Assembly: GCF_021018895.1 (NCBI RefSeq)
Contig: NC_079381.1
Location: 13,021,001 to 13,085,000, forward strand
Length of the DNA: 64,000 nucleotides
DNA from: Seriola aureovittata
Lineage: Eukaryota; Chordata; Actinopteri; Carangiformes; Carangidae
Direction: 5' to 3'
Part shown: piece by piece, positions 39,201 through 51,491 of the stretch
Layout of the letters: the number at the start of each line of letters is the position of its first letter
Numbering within the stretch: the first letter of the stretch is position 1
Made by a program: the position numbers and the translations under genes
The notes under the pieces: generated by a model
The model's database searches: none
Told to the model about the DNA's origin: nothing
Seen by the model: only the letters and a program-made list of their open reading frames with translations

Positions 39201-41213
39201 TTCCCAAAACCGTCCTGGAGAAAGACTCCTGGCTCACCCCACCGCCTATAATGCATGAGGTAATTTTTTATTTATTTATTTTTTTCCACACTCTGCCTCT
39301 AGTTCCAAAAGGCTGCACGCAGGCAGGTGGTTTTGGCTGATGGCTGTACACTGTAGTGGTGTCAAATCATGTAAAACTGTTTTTTTTTTTTTTTTTGTAG
39401 GTGTCCCAGATCTTGAAGAAGCTCTACATTCGCCACATGGTACGGAAGTACGTTCGAGGAATTGCTCCACAGAGGAAAGCACAGGTACAATCCACAATCT
39501 GTCACGCACAGTGCTTCATACATAAGTGTAGAAACCGTGATAAACGTAGGAAGGATATCCAGTCTACGTTTAAAATAACCTAACCGTCCCGTCTACCTAA
39601 TTCCACAGTTAGAGTTAAAACAGTGCCTCCTACATTTACACGTACAGTTTGTGTACAGTTGCTTAGATTTTTGGGGTATTTTGTTGACGACACTTGACAC
39701 TTATATATATATTACTACAGGTATTGTCATACTTTCCGTTTTAACATTGTGTCCATGTTTCCAGCTTCTGTTGAAAGTCCAGACGAGCTCCATGTTCAAA
39801 GGAAAGAAAGAAAACTACCCCTTCAGTGTGTGCAGGCCATTCCTGGACACCAGGATCGGTAAGACTGCAGATGTGTTTTCTTGTCAGAGTGTGTTATCGG
39901 GAATATTGCATTTAACTGTTTTACTTCTGTGATTTTGTTTGCACAAGTACGGTGCTGTATACTTACAACATGATAAAACATAATAGTTACTGTAGCCTGT
40001 TAAGGCTGCAGATGGCAGCAGTACTGTACATTACAGTAGATGAAGAGTTTTTACATATTGTTAAAAATTGATTATAAACTGCACATTTTCATTTAAAAAA
40101 TTAAAGAATAAAGTCTGATCATGCATGTTGAGAAACTTTGTGAAGCTGTTAATGGAATACTTTGCACATTGATTAGCAAGTTATAAGGGAATTGCTGAGA
40201 CATCACGTTATAGTATTCAGTTCGTGAAATCCTCTGTCATGGATTCTCAGTACTTTCTGTTATTTTATTAAGGTGCAGAAGACATAAGCATCAAAGTGCT
40301 TCAGATGATACGGCATGAGCACATCAAGGTAAGCTAACATTGTAATTTACTTTGCATTAATATCCTTTTTATCCACTCTGAGCACGTGTTTCTTCTGCCC
40401 ACAGTACAGTGTGCCAGTGGTGAAGTATGACAGGAACGGTTTCAGACCTCGCCTCCGGCAGCTCATCTTCACACAAGAAGCCGCCTACCTTGTGGAAGAG
40501 GCCAAGATCAAGCAGCGGATAGACTACAGCTCTCTGAAAGGTAGCGAGTGAGACAATTAGACAAAATGATTACTATAATCTGGAGGGAGAGCTATACACA
40601 CTTGCTATTAAATACATACTTGATTCAAGCTTTAAAAGGTTACACTTCTTCCTATAGGCGTGTCTGTGAGCAACCTGAGCGACAACTTCCTGATCCTTCA
40701 CGTTACATGTGATGACATAAAGCAGAAGGTATACAGCACACCTATCAGACTGGTGTCTACAGTGGACGATGACATCATGATAACAAAATCTGAATGTTTC
40801 TCTCAGGGGGATCTGGTTCTGCAGTGTGACTACCTGTTTGAGGCCCTGACCAAGCTGTGTGTTGTTACCGACAAGCAGAACTGCATCAAAGTGGTCATGG
40901 GCAGGTACAGGATCTGGAATTTATGTAGTAAGATTAGTTTCAAAGATAGAGATCTAAGTGGTAAGAACGATAGGTGAGTCTTAATGTGAAATTGTTATTG
41001 TCACTTGTAGTGTGCGATTTGACATCCAGCCCGGCAGAGAGGGGTTTGTGGACTTCAAGAGCGGTCAGGAGTCCATGGTCTACAGGGCCAAGAATGGCCA
41101 TCTGACGGTGGTGGGTGAAGAGCTCAGACAATATTAAATTATTATTAACGCGACCAACAACTGACCAAACTCTTTATCTTTTTTAGGAATCGACGAGAAC
41201 CAAGTCAAGATGA
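27224..41213 (+). CDS. myo1h: Unconventional myosin I (MYO1H/MYO1C type), complete
   Basis: A single-headed actin motor that links membranes to actin. Thirty-two exons join in phase: 27224-27235, 33001-33162, 33562-33677, 34348-34546, 34656-34736, 34872-35051, 35148-35246, 35366-35479, 35602-35673, 35765-35884, 36081-36148, 36238-36343, 36457-36537, 36628-36719, 36846-36940, 37238-37284, 37578-37658, 37757-37862, 38009-38126, 38300-38413, 38518-38594, 38685-38753, 38888-38972, 39097-39259, 39401-39484, 39765-39858, 40273-40328, 40405-40540, 40658-40728, 40807-40904, 41011-41110, 41187-41213. The product is 1040 aa. P-loop GESGAGKT is at 121-128, switch [10 protein letters not shown] at 200-208 and switch [10 protein letters not shown] at 397-404. 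IQ repeats follow (about 715-785), then a TH1 tail. The first exon (MDSE) is inferred; translation could instead start at ATG 33037 (MEASLTARD). Synteny with ssh1 and svop favours MYO1H over MYO1C. Confidence 0.92.
29347..29392. repeat. (CA)n microsatellite with CG interruptions
   Basis: An alternating CA/CG tract in myo1h intron 1. Confidence 0.9.
30060..30620 (+). repeat. Teleost interspersed repeat in myo1h intron 1
   Basis: It carries CACAGACAATTAGCACCTG, GGAGCATTTAGCAGCTAAAG and TATTTCCCTCACGAGTTAG in the order I associate with a common percomorph repeat. No coding capacity is visible and no terminal repeats were resolved. Confidence 0.45.
31876..31932. repeat. (CGCA)n / (CA)n microsatellite
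   Basis: Tandem CGCA units pass into CA units, in myo1h intron 1. Confidence 0.9.
34085..34165 (+). repeat. SINE-tail-like fragment
   Basis: The pattern 'CCTGGTTTACATCCAGC ... CATTTCCCATCTCTCTGTC' resembles the 3' part of a tRNA-derived fish SINE. It lies in a myo1h intron and is a short, diverged remnant. Confidence 0.3.
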
Positions 41214-41884
41214 TGAAGCCAGTAATGTGGGATAATGCTGCTTCTCGAAGGATCAGAGTTGCAAATGTTGAATCAACAGCCATGCTCGTTCTATAATCCT
41301 GCTCCATGGCTGTTGCCAATAGCTTGTGTTTTATGTCAGCTGAATTTTTACTCAATACAATGAAGTAGATAAGTAGATGCTATTATTTCACAATTACTGC
41401 CAATACCTTAGTAGTAGAGAGCCCCGTACATGCTGATATCAGAGCCTAGCCACAGTATCAGAGGCTCTGCTTGTTCCTAATATTTGGATTTTAAATCATC
41501 TCCGTGTGGAAAAACTGATTCCAGCTCAGATTCATGGACATCAACCATCCTGATTATGAAGAGAAGCACTTATAATTGTTTTTTTTTTTTTTTTGTATTA
41601 ATTGTATCTGAAATATTGTCCAGATTATAGCAGTCAAGAAAAACATTACATATGAGTGCAGCCATGGAAATAACTATGTTTATACCTCACACATGCTGTA
41701 CCTTTACATTAAAACATGTTACACCACAACGGACTCTGGATATGTTAAGCCTCTGTATTTCTTTTAGTCCAGTGCTGAACAAAAAAAAAAAACAGAATTA
41801 TTTTAAATGGGTTCTTGACAAATTAGTCACTGGGATATGACACTGTGATGGCAGCAGCTCCCCCTACTGGCCTTTTTTTATTAT

Positions 41885-42010
41885 TATTAGTCCCATGAAT
41901 CATTCATTCATTATCCATATCATTTATCCTTATAGGGTTGCCGGGTGGGGGTTGGGGTGGGGGGGGGCTGGAGCCAATCCCAGCTGACATTGGGTGAGGG
42001 CGGGCGATCC
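41885..42010 (+). repeat. Fish repeat fragment with G-rich run
   Basis: It contains ATTCATTATCCATATC, a run of G-tracts near 41945-41968, and CTGGAGCCAATCCCAGCTGA, all typical of a dispersed fish repeat. The G-tracts also have quadruplex potential. Confidence 0.55.
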
Positions 42011-42419
42011 TATGAAACAGTGTTACAGCGCAAATATTGTCCAACCTCCTCTATTGTCAACCTTCAGTTCAAGAGTTCAACATGCTCAAACTTAGCACAT
42101 ACTTGTTAGCTTGTTACTGTGGCAAAAGGCTAAATACACAGTATGGTATATGTTTCATCATTGTTTATTACTCATCAAGACATGAAGGTTTCTTTTATTT
42201 TATGTAGTTTCTCTCTATCTTGATAAGTTGTATCTTTGTCTAAAAATGATATCTGAATGTAATAGGCCAAGATGAGCATGACATGGTCACGTAGGTAGTC
42301 ATGTGAGGTCAGATACAGTTGAAAATGTGATCATAATGTCTGCTGGCTGATGATTACACAGATGTTTGTAACTGACTGTGATAAAAGGGCCAAGGGTTAG
42401 GGTTTGGAAAAATGCTGAG

Positions 42420-42427
42420 TATATAAA
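42420..42427 (+). promoter_or_regulatory. susd2: TATA box of susd2
   Basis: TATATAAA lies 64 bases upstream of the susd2 ATG (42484). Transcription would start near 42450 and leave a short 5' UTR. Confidence 0.65.
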
Positions 42428-42483
42428 GAAGCAGCAGGGTGTGTGTGACAGAAACCCTGGCTTGACTATTTCACTTTGCCAAG

Positions 42484-45400
42484 ATGAAAAGATTTACTGC
42501 TGTAATATTTGTCCTTCTGGTTTCATGTATCTGCAGGACATTAGGTAAGTTCCCACAAACTTTATATTGTTCAAACTTTACACACATCGTATTCGATCTC
42601 TGACATTTGAATTACTCTTACTGCTGTCTTTAGTATAACCAGCACAGTGAGAGTGTTTCTTTAAATTAAAGCAATCACAAAAGAAATGTAAAAAGATTTG
42701 TTAAATGTTAAAGCAGGAGATAGCTGAATTATTAAGTGGAACGTTTTTAATTATATATAGATAAGTTGAATAATAAAAAAGTAGAACATAAATCTCTTTA
42801 AAATATCTTATGAATACATTAAAAAACTATTTAGATCTCAATTCATCATTCAGAGAGTTAAAGTATAGGTTAAAAAAAATGATGTATCATTTAATACAAA
42901 TTTCATTTCATTGACAGATAAATGGCATTTTAATGTAAGAATTGCAAAATAAAACTGGTGGCACACTGCAGACTCCACAATTAAGACCTCTTTCTTTTGC
43001 ATAGGACAGACATGTGAAAGAAACTGTGGGAAAAGACTAGACCTCTGTTCATGTCAACCAACGTGCAAGTCTCTGAAGAACTGCTGCACAGACTATAGAG
43101 AGTACTGCGTGGCAACCTCTCCATATTCTGGGAGCTCTTTTGGTGGGACAGATTTTATTGTCCTTGATGCAACCTTCAATAAGAGTTCCCACATAGTATG
43201 CAGGTAAGTCTTTCTTTTATACCTTACCTCGCCTATATAACATTTTCTGATATATACACCTTTAAATGACTGATTAAGTGAAATATGTACAATAACTTGT
43301 TAGACATTAGTAACATATTTGTAAGAGGAGCACAAGCACTACTGTTTCCAATGTCAAAAATGAACTTTCATGCTCAAATATACTACTTGTATTAGAGTAA
43401 CATCATACAGTTGAAGTACAGTATAAAAACTTGCTGATCAATCCTTTATAATGGCAGGTTCAACAATGAGAGCAATACTGTGGGGTATGTGGATGAGAGC
43501 AGTAGAGGCCATTGCATCTCCCCACTGCTCTATGAAACAGGATGGATCCCTTTGCACATCTCCTCAGATAATGGCACTATATTCAATAGAGTTGGAGCCT
43601 GGCTTTCAGGTATTATAACTTTTTTGCATATTCTTATGAAGATTACTTTAAAACACTTTCTGAGAATTGTGGTTTTTCATCTAGTGATGAAACAACATTC
43701 ATATGTGATTTATTTGATTTAAATGTGATGCCACAGTACATACTGGCAAGTTAGACTCCAAGTTCAAGGCGATTCTGGTCAACTCAACAAAATGGCAGTA
43801 CTATGGCACACCTAATGTTGGAGGCACTCTTGAGATGACTTGGAACTCCTCTCTGGTCAGAGCTGAGAGGGTCAATATAGAGCTCTGGGGATACAGGGAG
43901 ACAGGTGAGTACAACCGCAACATATATACACTTCAGTGGTTAAATGATCATGATTTAGTTGGTGAAAACACTGAATATTTGCAAAATGCTTCTCTGTAGG
44001 AGAGCCCTATTCAGTCTCCTGGCATGGTCAGTGGGAGTATCTGTACTCACTCACAAAGGATCAGACCAACAATGGTTCCTTTAGCTTTTTGCCCAAACCA
44101 GCAGAAAACGGCTTTTCAAGCTGGGAGCTCGGCGCTCTGCGCGTCAGCCCCAGTACTTACCCTGATGGCATGTGGTATGTACAAGCACTTTCTATATATT
44201 ATAAATGAGTGTGACCAAGATTATTTTTCTTGCAATTCAATTATGGTTTCACAAGATTTAAATCCTCCAAAGTTCATTATGTAGTTGTAAAAAACTGATA
44301 ATTTACGTCTGATATTTCAACAAAAATGCTCATGTAAATACAAAGAAATCACAAATATAAAAAGTGGTTAACAGCTGTACTTGTTTCATGTAGGAATGTC
44401 CAAGCTGCATGGACTGAGGATCACGCTTTAGCTTGGCATCTGGAGGAGAGGTTCAGGCAGGACTCAACAGTTTGGGCCCAGGAGAAATGTTTAGCATGGG
44501 ACCAGCTGGAAAATCAGCTGCCCAACTTCCTCAGTGAGATCATAGACTGCCCCTGCACCCTGGCTCAAGCAAGAGCGGACACCGGGAGGTTTCATGTAAG
44601 TGTGAAGAGTAGCAAGTTTAGGTTTGCCTTCAATCACTCGAAACTGCCTTGAAATAAAGATTTAATGATTAGAAACTGGCGCAAAATCTTTGTGTTTTTG
44701 AACATTTGTAATGTTTTAATGGCTCACTTGCAATACCTCTGTGGCCCAGCAGTGGGCCCTGGCCGGCAGATTGCGTTATGCACATAAAAGCAATAAGAAA
44801 GCACAAACGACAGTCTAGCTAGCAGTCAAAGACAAACAGAAGCTGTGTTAGACTGTCTGGGCAGATAAACATGATGGAACTGTATAATTCAACAGATCAA
44901 AGCTCAAACGATAAGACAAAAATACACACAATCAAAAAATGTTATTATAAAGATATGGTCATAACAAACCAAGTATCAGACACAGACTTGTGCAGCAGCA
45001 GTTCAGTGGATTAGAGAAAAGAGTCATTGCACAAATGACTTCGGTTACCTAATCAACTTCTCAAAAAAAACAACAAAACACTTATATCTTGTGTGTGGGC
45101 CGAGAGGCACACACGGATCAATACTACACATACTTTGTCTCATTATGCCACAGTATAAGATAAAACTGTAATGACCATGTCATTACTTTATGTCTTTATG
45201 ATAAGCCAATGGCCCTTGCCTGTTGCTCATGGTCACAGATTATCAGTTTGAAGCCAAGGAGATCTCTCTCTCGTATAGATCTTATTGCCTTTTATCTTAC
45301 AAATGACTTGGTGAGGATTGAGAGTGAAACATTTGTTTATCAACTGCTGTCAACCTGTGGACAAGAAAACTAACTGATTAACCAGTTGGTTGCCTTTGCC

Positions 45401-48400
45401 ATATTAGAACTATGCACCTGGACTGGCTTGCACCAGCTATTTGGAAACTCATCACTAAGTTCGTGTGTAAAGTTTAAATTTTAAGTAGTAACCAGTTTCT
45501 AACCAGAAATCCAGTTTATACCATTAAACTTAACTAAGTCAAGTCTCTTTAATCTAAACTCACACCAACATTAGTTCTGTCAGAAGTCTGATATAAGTTT
45601 TAAGAGCTGGTGCAGCCAGTTACTGAGCTGCAGTGAGTGAAATGAACATCTGGCCGCCTGCTCACAGAAGCTGTATCTCTTTCCTCAGACTGATTACGGC
45701 TGTGACATAGAGAAAGGGAGTGTGTGCACCTACCACCCTGGGAGTGTTCACTGTGTGAGGGCGATACAAGCCAGGTGAGTCCTTGACTGACACCGTTATT
45801 AACTTGTTGTCATGATTAGGTTACAACATCATATGTTAATATACTTGATAGTATTGGAGGTAACATTTGCGGCTGATTGTCATCAGTATATCTGAATCTG
45901 CAAAGAGGATACAACCTCCAGTGGCCTCTAACACTTCCAGTAGTTAACTTAGATTCAAATGGAGAGATGTGTAAATTCACAGTGAGCAAAACAAAAACTA
46001 AGATCTTTTCAGGTTCTATTGCTACTTATGAATATTCCCATTTGTCACTGTAAATGCATCATTATTATCATTAGTTATTTATTGCCTAAAACTAAGATTT
46101 AGAGGACAGGAAAAGCAAACAGGCTCTTTTTGTTCTTTGTGTTTTTGCTACACTTTGTAGCCTTTAGCCGCCTTTTATTTTATCTGTACCTATAACCTCA
46201 ATGACAAGCCCACACTGGCCATAACTACCTCACCCTGATAGAAGTAGCAGTAAATACCCTCCTTGTCCTCTGTGTACTCACTTGCATAACTGCATGTAAA
46301 ATACTGTCTAAGAAAATTCTCAAATTGATTTATGTCACCTGCAACAGTAAAACGATACCATGAGGAACTGCTGAGACAAAGAGCGCTTGATCATTACTGT
46401 ATATGAATACCAAAAAATAAATATCAAAACATCCTGTAAGTAAGAGGAAAAATGATTGCGATTCATTGCTTGGTATTGATATGAGTTAATTAAAACTCTA
46501 ATGTAACTACTTAGTGTACAGTGGATTTTATGTAAAAAAATAATGTAATAAGTGACTTTTTAAACTTAACCATAACTTATTAATAAATGTGCTCTCTTTA
46601 TTCCAGACTGAGATATCTTAGCAACCATTTAATTTCCCCAAGCATGAATATTAAAGTATTAATGTATGTTAAAATGTAATTTTATCTAATTCTTTGGTTT
46701 ATTACTAACTACCTGCAAAACTAATCCCATTCCTGAACTTTGTCTTTTTTAAATTTTTTTAAATTTTTAGCATATTAACATTGTCATTATAACACTGACT
46801 GACAATGTTTTTGGAAATCTCTCGACAGTCCTGTGTATGCAGCAGGACAACAGTGTTGTTATGACAGCACCGGTGCTCAGGTCCTGACAGCAGACTCCAT
46901 CGGGGGTAGTACTCCAGACCGAGCACACGACTGGGGCTCACCTCCCTACAGGAAACCTCCTCGAATTCCTGGACAGTCCCACTGGGTCTATGACGTCCTC
47001 AGCTTCTACTACTGCTGCCTGTGGTCGGACAACTGCCAGTACTACTTCAAACACAGGCCCTCCAGTGACTGCAGGCGTTACCAGTCTCCCAGCTCAGGTG
47101 AGTGAACCATTAACCACAGAGGACTTGATGTGCTTTTTAAGATTATCGTTTACTGTCATGTCATAATGTTTTGTGTGCAATGCCAGCTGTGGTGTTTGGA
47201 GATCCACACTTCATAACATTTGACGGTGTCAGCTACTCCTTCAACGGCAAAGGAGAATACACTTTGGTGACCTCGGCGAAGAGAGGGTTGACAATCCAAG
47301 GCAGAACAGAACCTGTGAATGGTGAGCAGTGATCACGAAATGAGGCCAGTAAAGAATGATAACGTAGATGTCTATATATGCAAAACACACTGCTAGTGAA
47401 ACTGTTACAACAATTCCTTTTCCCTCCATCATTGATCGGCTTCTCTCTCCATCAGGAACAATAAAAGCAACGATGTTAACAGCCGTGGCCATGAAGGAAG
47501 CATCCTCTGATGTTATTGAGGTGCGGCTCGACAGCGGCCACAAAGGCCTTCAGGTGCTGCAGAATCAAAAAACCCTGTCCTTTGCTGAGCAGAGCTGGAT
47601 GGACCTGCATGGTGAGACCCTGACTCACCTAACTGCTGCTTACGATGACTGATTTGATTTTACCACTCCCGCTGAAATTTTGCAAAAATACATTTGTGAC
47701 ATTGTGATTTCTCTTTGTGGTTAACCTTTGAATTTGGTGACTCATAACTGGGTGTGAAGATAATGCAAACAGAACAACAAGAACAGTCACAGCAGTGGTT
47801 CTCAACCTTTCCCAACTCCTGGCCTACTTGAAAACCTCAAAAACGGCTCATCCAACCCTATGACAATACGGAGGCCAAATAATACCTCCTCAGAGCACTT
47901 TTTACTTTAATGATAATGATCAAACATTCAGGACTGAACTGAAAGCAGGGTAAACATGTAGGAAGCTCAATTTTTCTTTTATGTTTGACGGGGGGGGGGG
48001 GGGGGGGGGGTCACTTGTCAATTCACCATCTGTCTCTCTTTCCTTCCCTTCCTGTTGCTAACCAGCCATTCATTTTCATACTCCAGTTTTTGTAATGGAT
48101 TGCAGGCTGAGATAGCAAACAACAAAATGATGTGGCAACAACATAAAAGTTCCTATCATTAAATTATCTCAGTGAAAGGTCTTCATAAAAAACAAACAAA
48201 ACAATGAAAGGTGTTTTTGAACATTTGTAATGTTTTAATGGCTCACTTGCAATACCTCTGTGGCCCAGCAGTGGGCCCTGGCCGGCAGATTGGGAACCAC
48301 TGAGTTACAGAGTATTGATTTATATCGGCAGTATTGCTATAAGGCACTCTTGTCATCGTTAAGCTCAAGAAACATGGATTGAAATCTTAAGTATTTCTTG

Positions 48401-51400
48401 ATAACATTAAAGAACTGTATTAAAATTATTAAAATTATTATGTATTTGATTTCATAGAAAACTCCTCAGCACTATATTATCCCCTCAACAGCATTATTAT
48501 CATCATATGTTTTCTGGGCCTCCAGAAAAAGTTCTTGATATAATCTTGTTATGACTTTACTTTGATCAAATCCCTCCTGTAGGTGTGTTTGTGTTTTCTC
48601 CTACCTCGGCAAATGTGACCGTGATGTTCCCCACTGGAGCCGGGGTGGAAGTGCGACTGAGAGAGGGAACCATGACAACCACTGTGCTCTTGCCAGAAGT
48701 GTTCAGTGGCTCTACTCTGGGATTGTTGGGAAAGATGAACGGAGACGCCAGTGACGACCTCGTCCTCAGCAACGGTCAACTTGTGCAGAACCTCAGCAAC
48801 CCAGAGGAGCTGTTCAGCTTTGGGGCAAGCTGTAAGAAATCAATAAGACCTCAGATTATTGGCTCAGAATTCACGTGATGTTTTCATCTGTTGTGAACCT
48901 ACGTATTTATATATGCTGTACATGTTACACTCACAAGTTTGGGACATAGACTACAGAAGATTATGTTCTCTCACCGAGACTTGGATTATGTGATGGAAAC
49001 TTGATAAATCACCCACATAATGAGGAACAACATGGTCACCATTTTATTGTGTGAAATGGGAGACTAGCTACAATGAAACAGCTTTAGTAGCTACTGAACA
49101 AGAGTAAAGTCAGGACTTTGGCCATGGTACAGTGATTGACTTCAGTTATTCTGTACTCACAGTAGAAATTATCTTGACTGACTGTGAGTCAGGAAGCTTT
49201 AAACGCAGGTCGCAAAAGTTGAAGGTCCTTTCGCCCATTTCTTTGTCATACTGCTTCCTGTTAGGGTCATGCCCCCTTCATGTTAGCCTTCCACAGTGGG
49301 AAAACACATTTTTCTTTACTGTATTTTCATGCACAGAACAGGTGCTTATTATACAGTATAATAATAGAAAATCAGGCACTTTTAATGGCGTGTAGTAACT
49401 GGATGTCTTTCTTTTTGTCTTACAGGGGCGGTATCCAACAAATCTGCCTTGTTCACATATGATTCAAAATATCTGTTGGACACATATTATGATGCTCCCA
49501 GACATGACCACACTTTTATTCCAGTGTTCTTTGTCCCTGAGACTCCAGATGATCCATTGGACAATCAGGCATCTGAGATATGCTCTGGAGAGGGATCCGA
49601 GTTCTGTAGGTATGTGAGGAAAACTTTCATCTACTTAGGAAGTACAGATGAAATGACTGGTCAACTGTTTCAATCATTTTACAAGTAGAAATTGTGAAAA
49701 GATGCCAAATCGTTCTCTGGGTGCAGCTCTCTTTGCTATTTCAGTTTGTCATACATTATTTTAAATCAAATATTTGAAGTTTTTGAATTGTTCGTTGAAC
49801 ACAACAATTCATCTGTAGACATCACCTCAACTCTGGGAAATTGCGATGAGCATTTTTTTCCTCACTTTTTTTGGCATGTCATAGACTAAACAATTACTCA
49901 AACAAATTACCAGCAGATTAATCAGTAATAAAGTAGCCTAGTCATTAGTTGAATTCAGACAGAATAAGCTTGATGATGCCACAGTGATGTCATCAGGGTT
50001 ATCTTGAATAGGACTACAAATTTATAACCTTACCAGGCAAAGAGTCCCTAAAAAAAGAAGAGGAAATGCAGGATAAGGTTTATGGAGCTTGACCTACACA
50101 GGGAAAAAAAAATCACGATAACTTCGTTTCTAATGATTTCATTTTCAACCTCATGGAAATTATCATCATTTCTGTTATCAGCGAAATAATTGTGTTGACT
50201 ACAGCAGCTGATTTTCTGATCATTTCCTCTGTACTGTAGGTATGATATCCTGGTAGGTCGTAGTCCAAGAATGGGAAATGCTACCAGGTTGTCTTTCCAG
50301 AGTCACATTGCTCTTGTGGATGATCTAAAGTCAGGTCAGTGTACATGAGGAAAAAGTCTATGAAAATGTCCGGTGTTTGTTATGTACGAGATTTGGTATT
50401 TGGTTTCACAGTGTTGGTTATTGTCATACTATGCAGTGGTATCCTGCGGCTGGCTTTCACCGCCAAGTAATGGGAAGAAAGAGGGGACCACATATTTACA
50501 AGGAGCTAAGGTTGGGCTTTCCTGTGATGATGGCTACACTCTGAAGGGATCAGCAGAGCGCGTGTGCCAGGAGAACGGCCAGTGGTCTGGAGAGGAGACG
50601 AGCTGCGTGGTTCCCAGTACGAATAAATAATAAAATCAATCCTGTCCAAATGATTTTTATCTTCACAAATCATGTGCGAGTGTGTGTGTGTGAGTGTGAG
50701 TCTCTTTGCAGGCGTGATCTGATCCATCCAATCAGCTCTGAAGTGTTGATATGCACAGAAAATTAAATCACTTTCATCACCTTTCTACCTTTGATGTTGC
50801 CACTCAGATTCACTGATGAGACTATTGATTCTAAGAAGAATAAACACAGCAAATTGGAAACGCAAAGAATTTAACAATGCAATATCTCCATGGGTCAACA
50901 TATGAGGAGGGACACTTTCCTAAACCACAAAATAGGCCTATCTTCAACCTATAATTCAGTTTCCTTTCCAGGTTTCTTAGAATCAGAAAATAATAAGGTG
51001 AATTAATAAGGTGAAACAAATAAGCAGACACATTCCCGCCATGCTAATGCTTTTTGCTCTCTGCATTACTGCAATGACATATTTGTTGAAACTAAAAAAG
51101 AGATGCTTTCTATCACACATGCAAATCTCTTGTTAAAGCAGCCATTTTTCACAATGTTAATAAGATCTTAACACAATCAGTTTTGTTGTGGTTTATCCCA
51201 CTCCTATGATAAACAGATCACTTCACATCAGGCCTGTTTGGAAAGCTTTTCTCTACGGTTTAGATTCCTGGAAACAAACCGCTTCAGCTCTTAAGTGACC
51301 GATTGTACAAGCCATCAGCCCGAGGGGGTCGTGCTCTTTTTCCAAATCTTAGCTCAACCTTTAATGGCACTAAATGAGAAGTTAAGGGATCACCAAATTA

Positions 51401-51491
<91 letters not shown>

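Larger units (their letters stand above)
41214..42483. other. Intergenic DNA between myo1h and susd2
   Basis: It holds the myo1h 3' UTR (candidate ATTAAA at 41708-41713), a repeat fragment with a G-rich run at 41885-42010, and the susd2 promoter with a TATA box at 42420. No further gene is seen. Confidence 0.6.
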
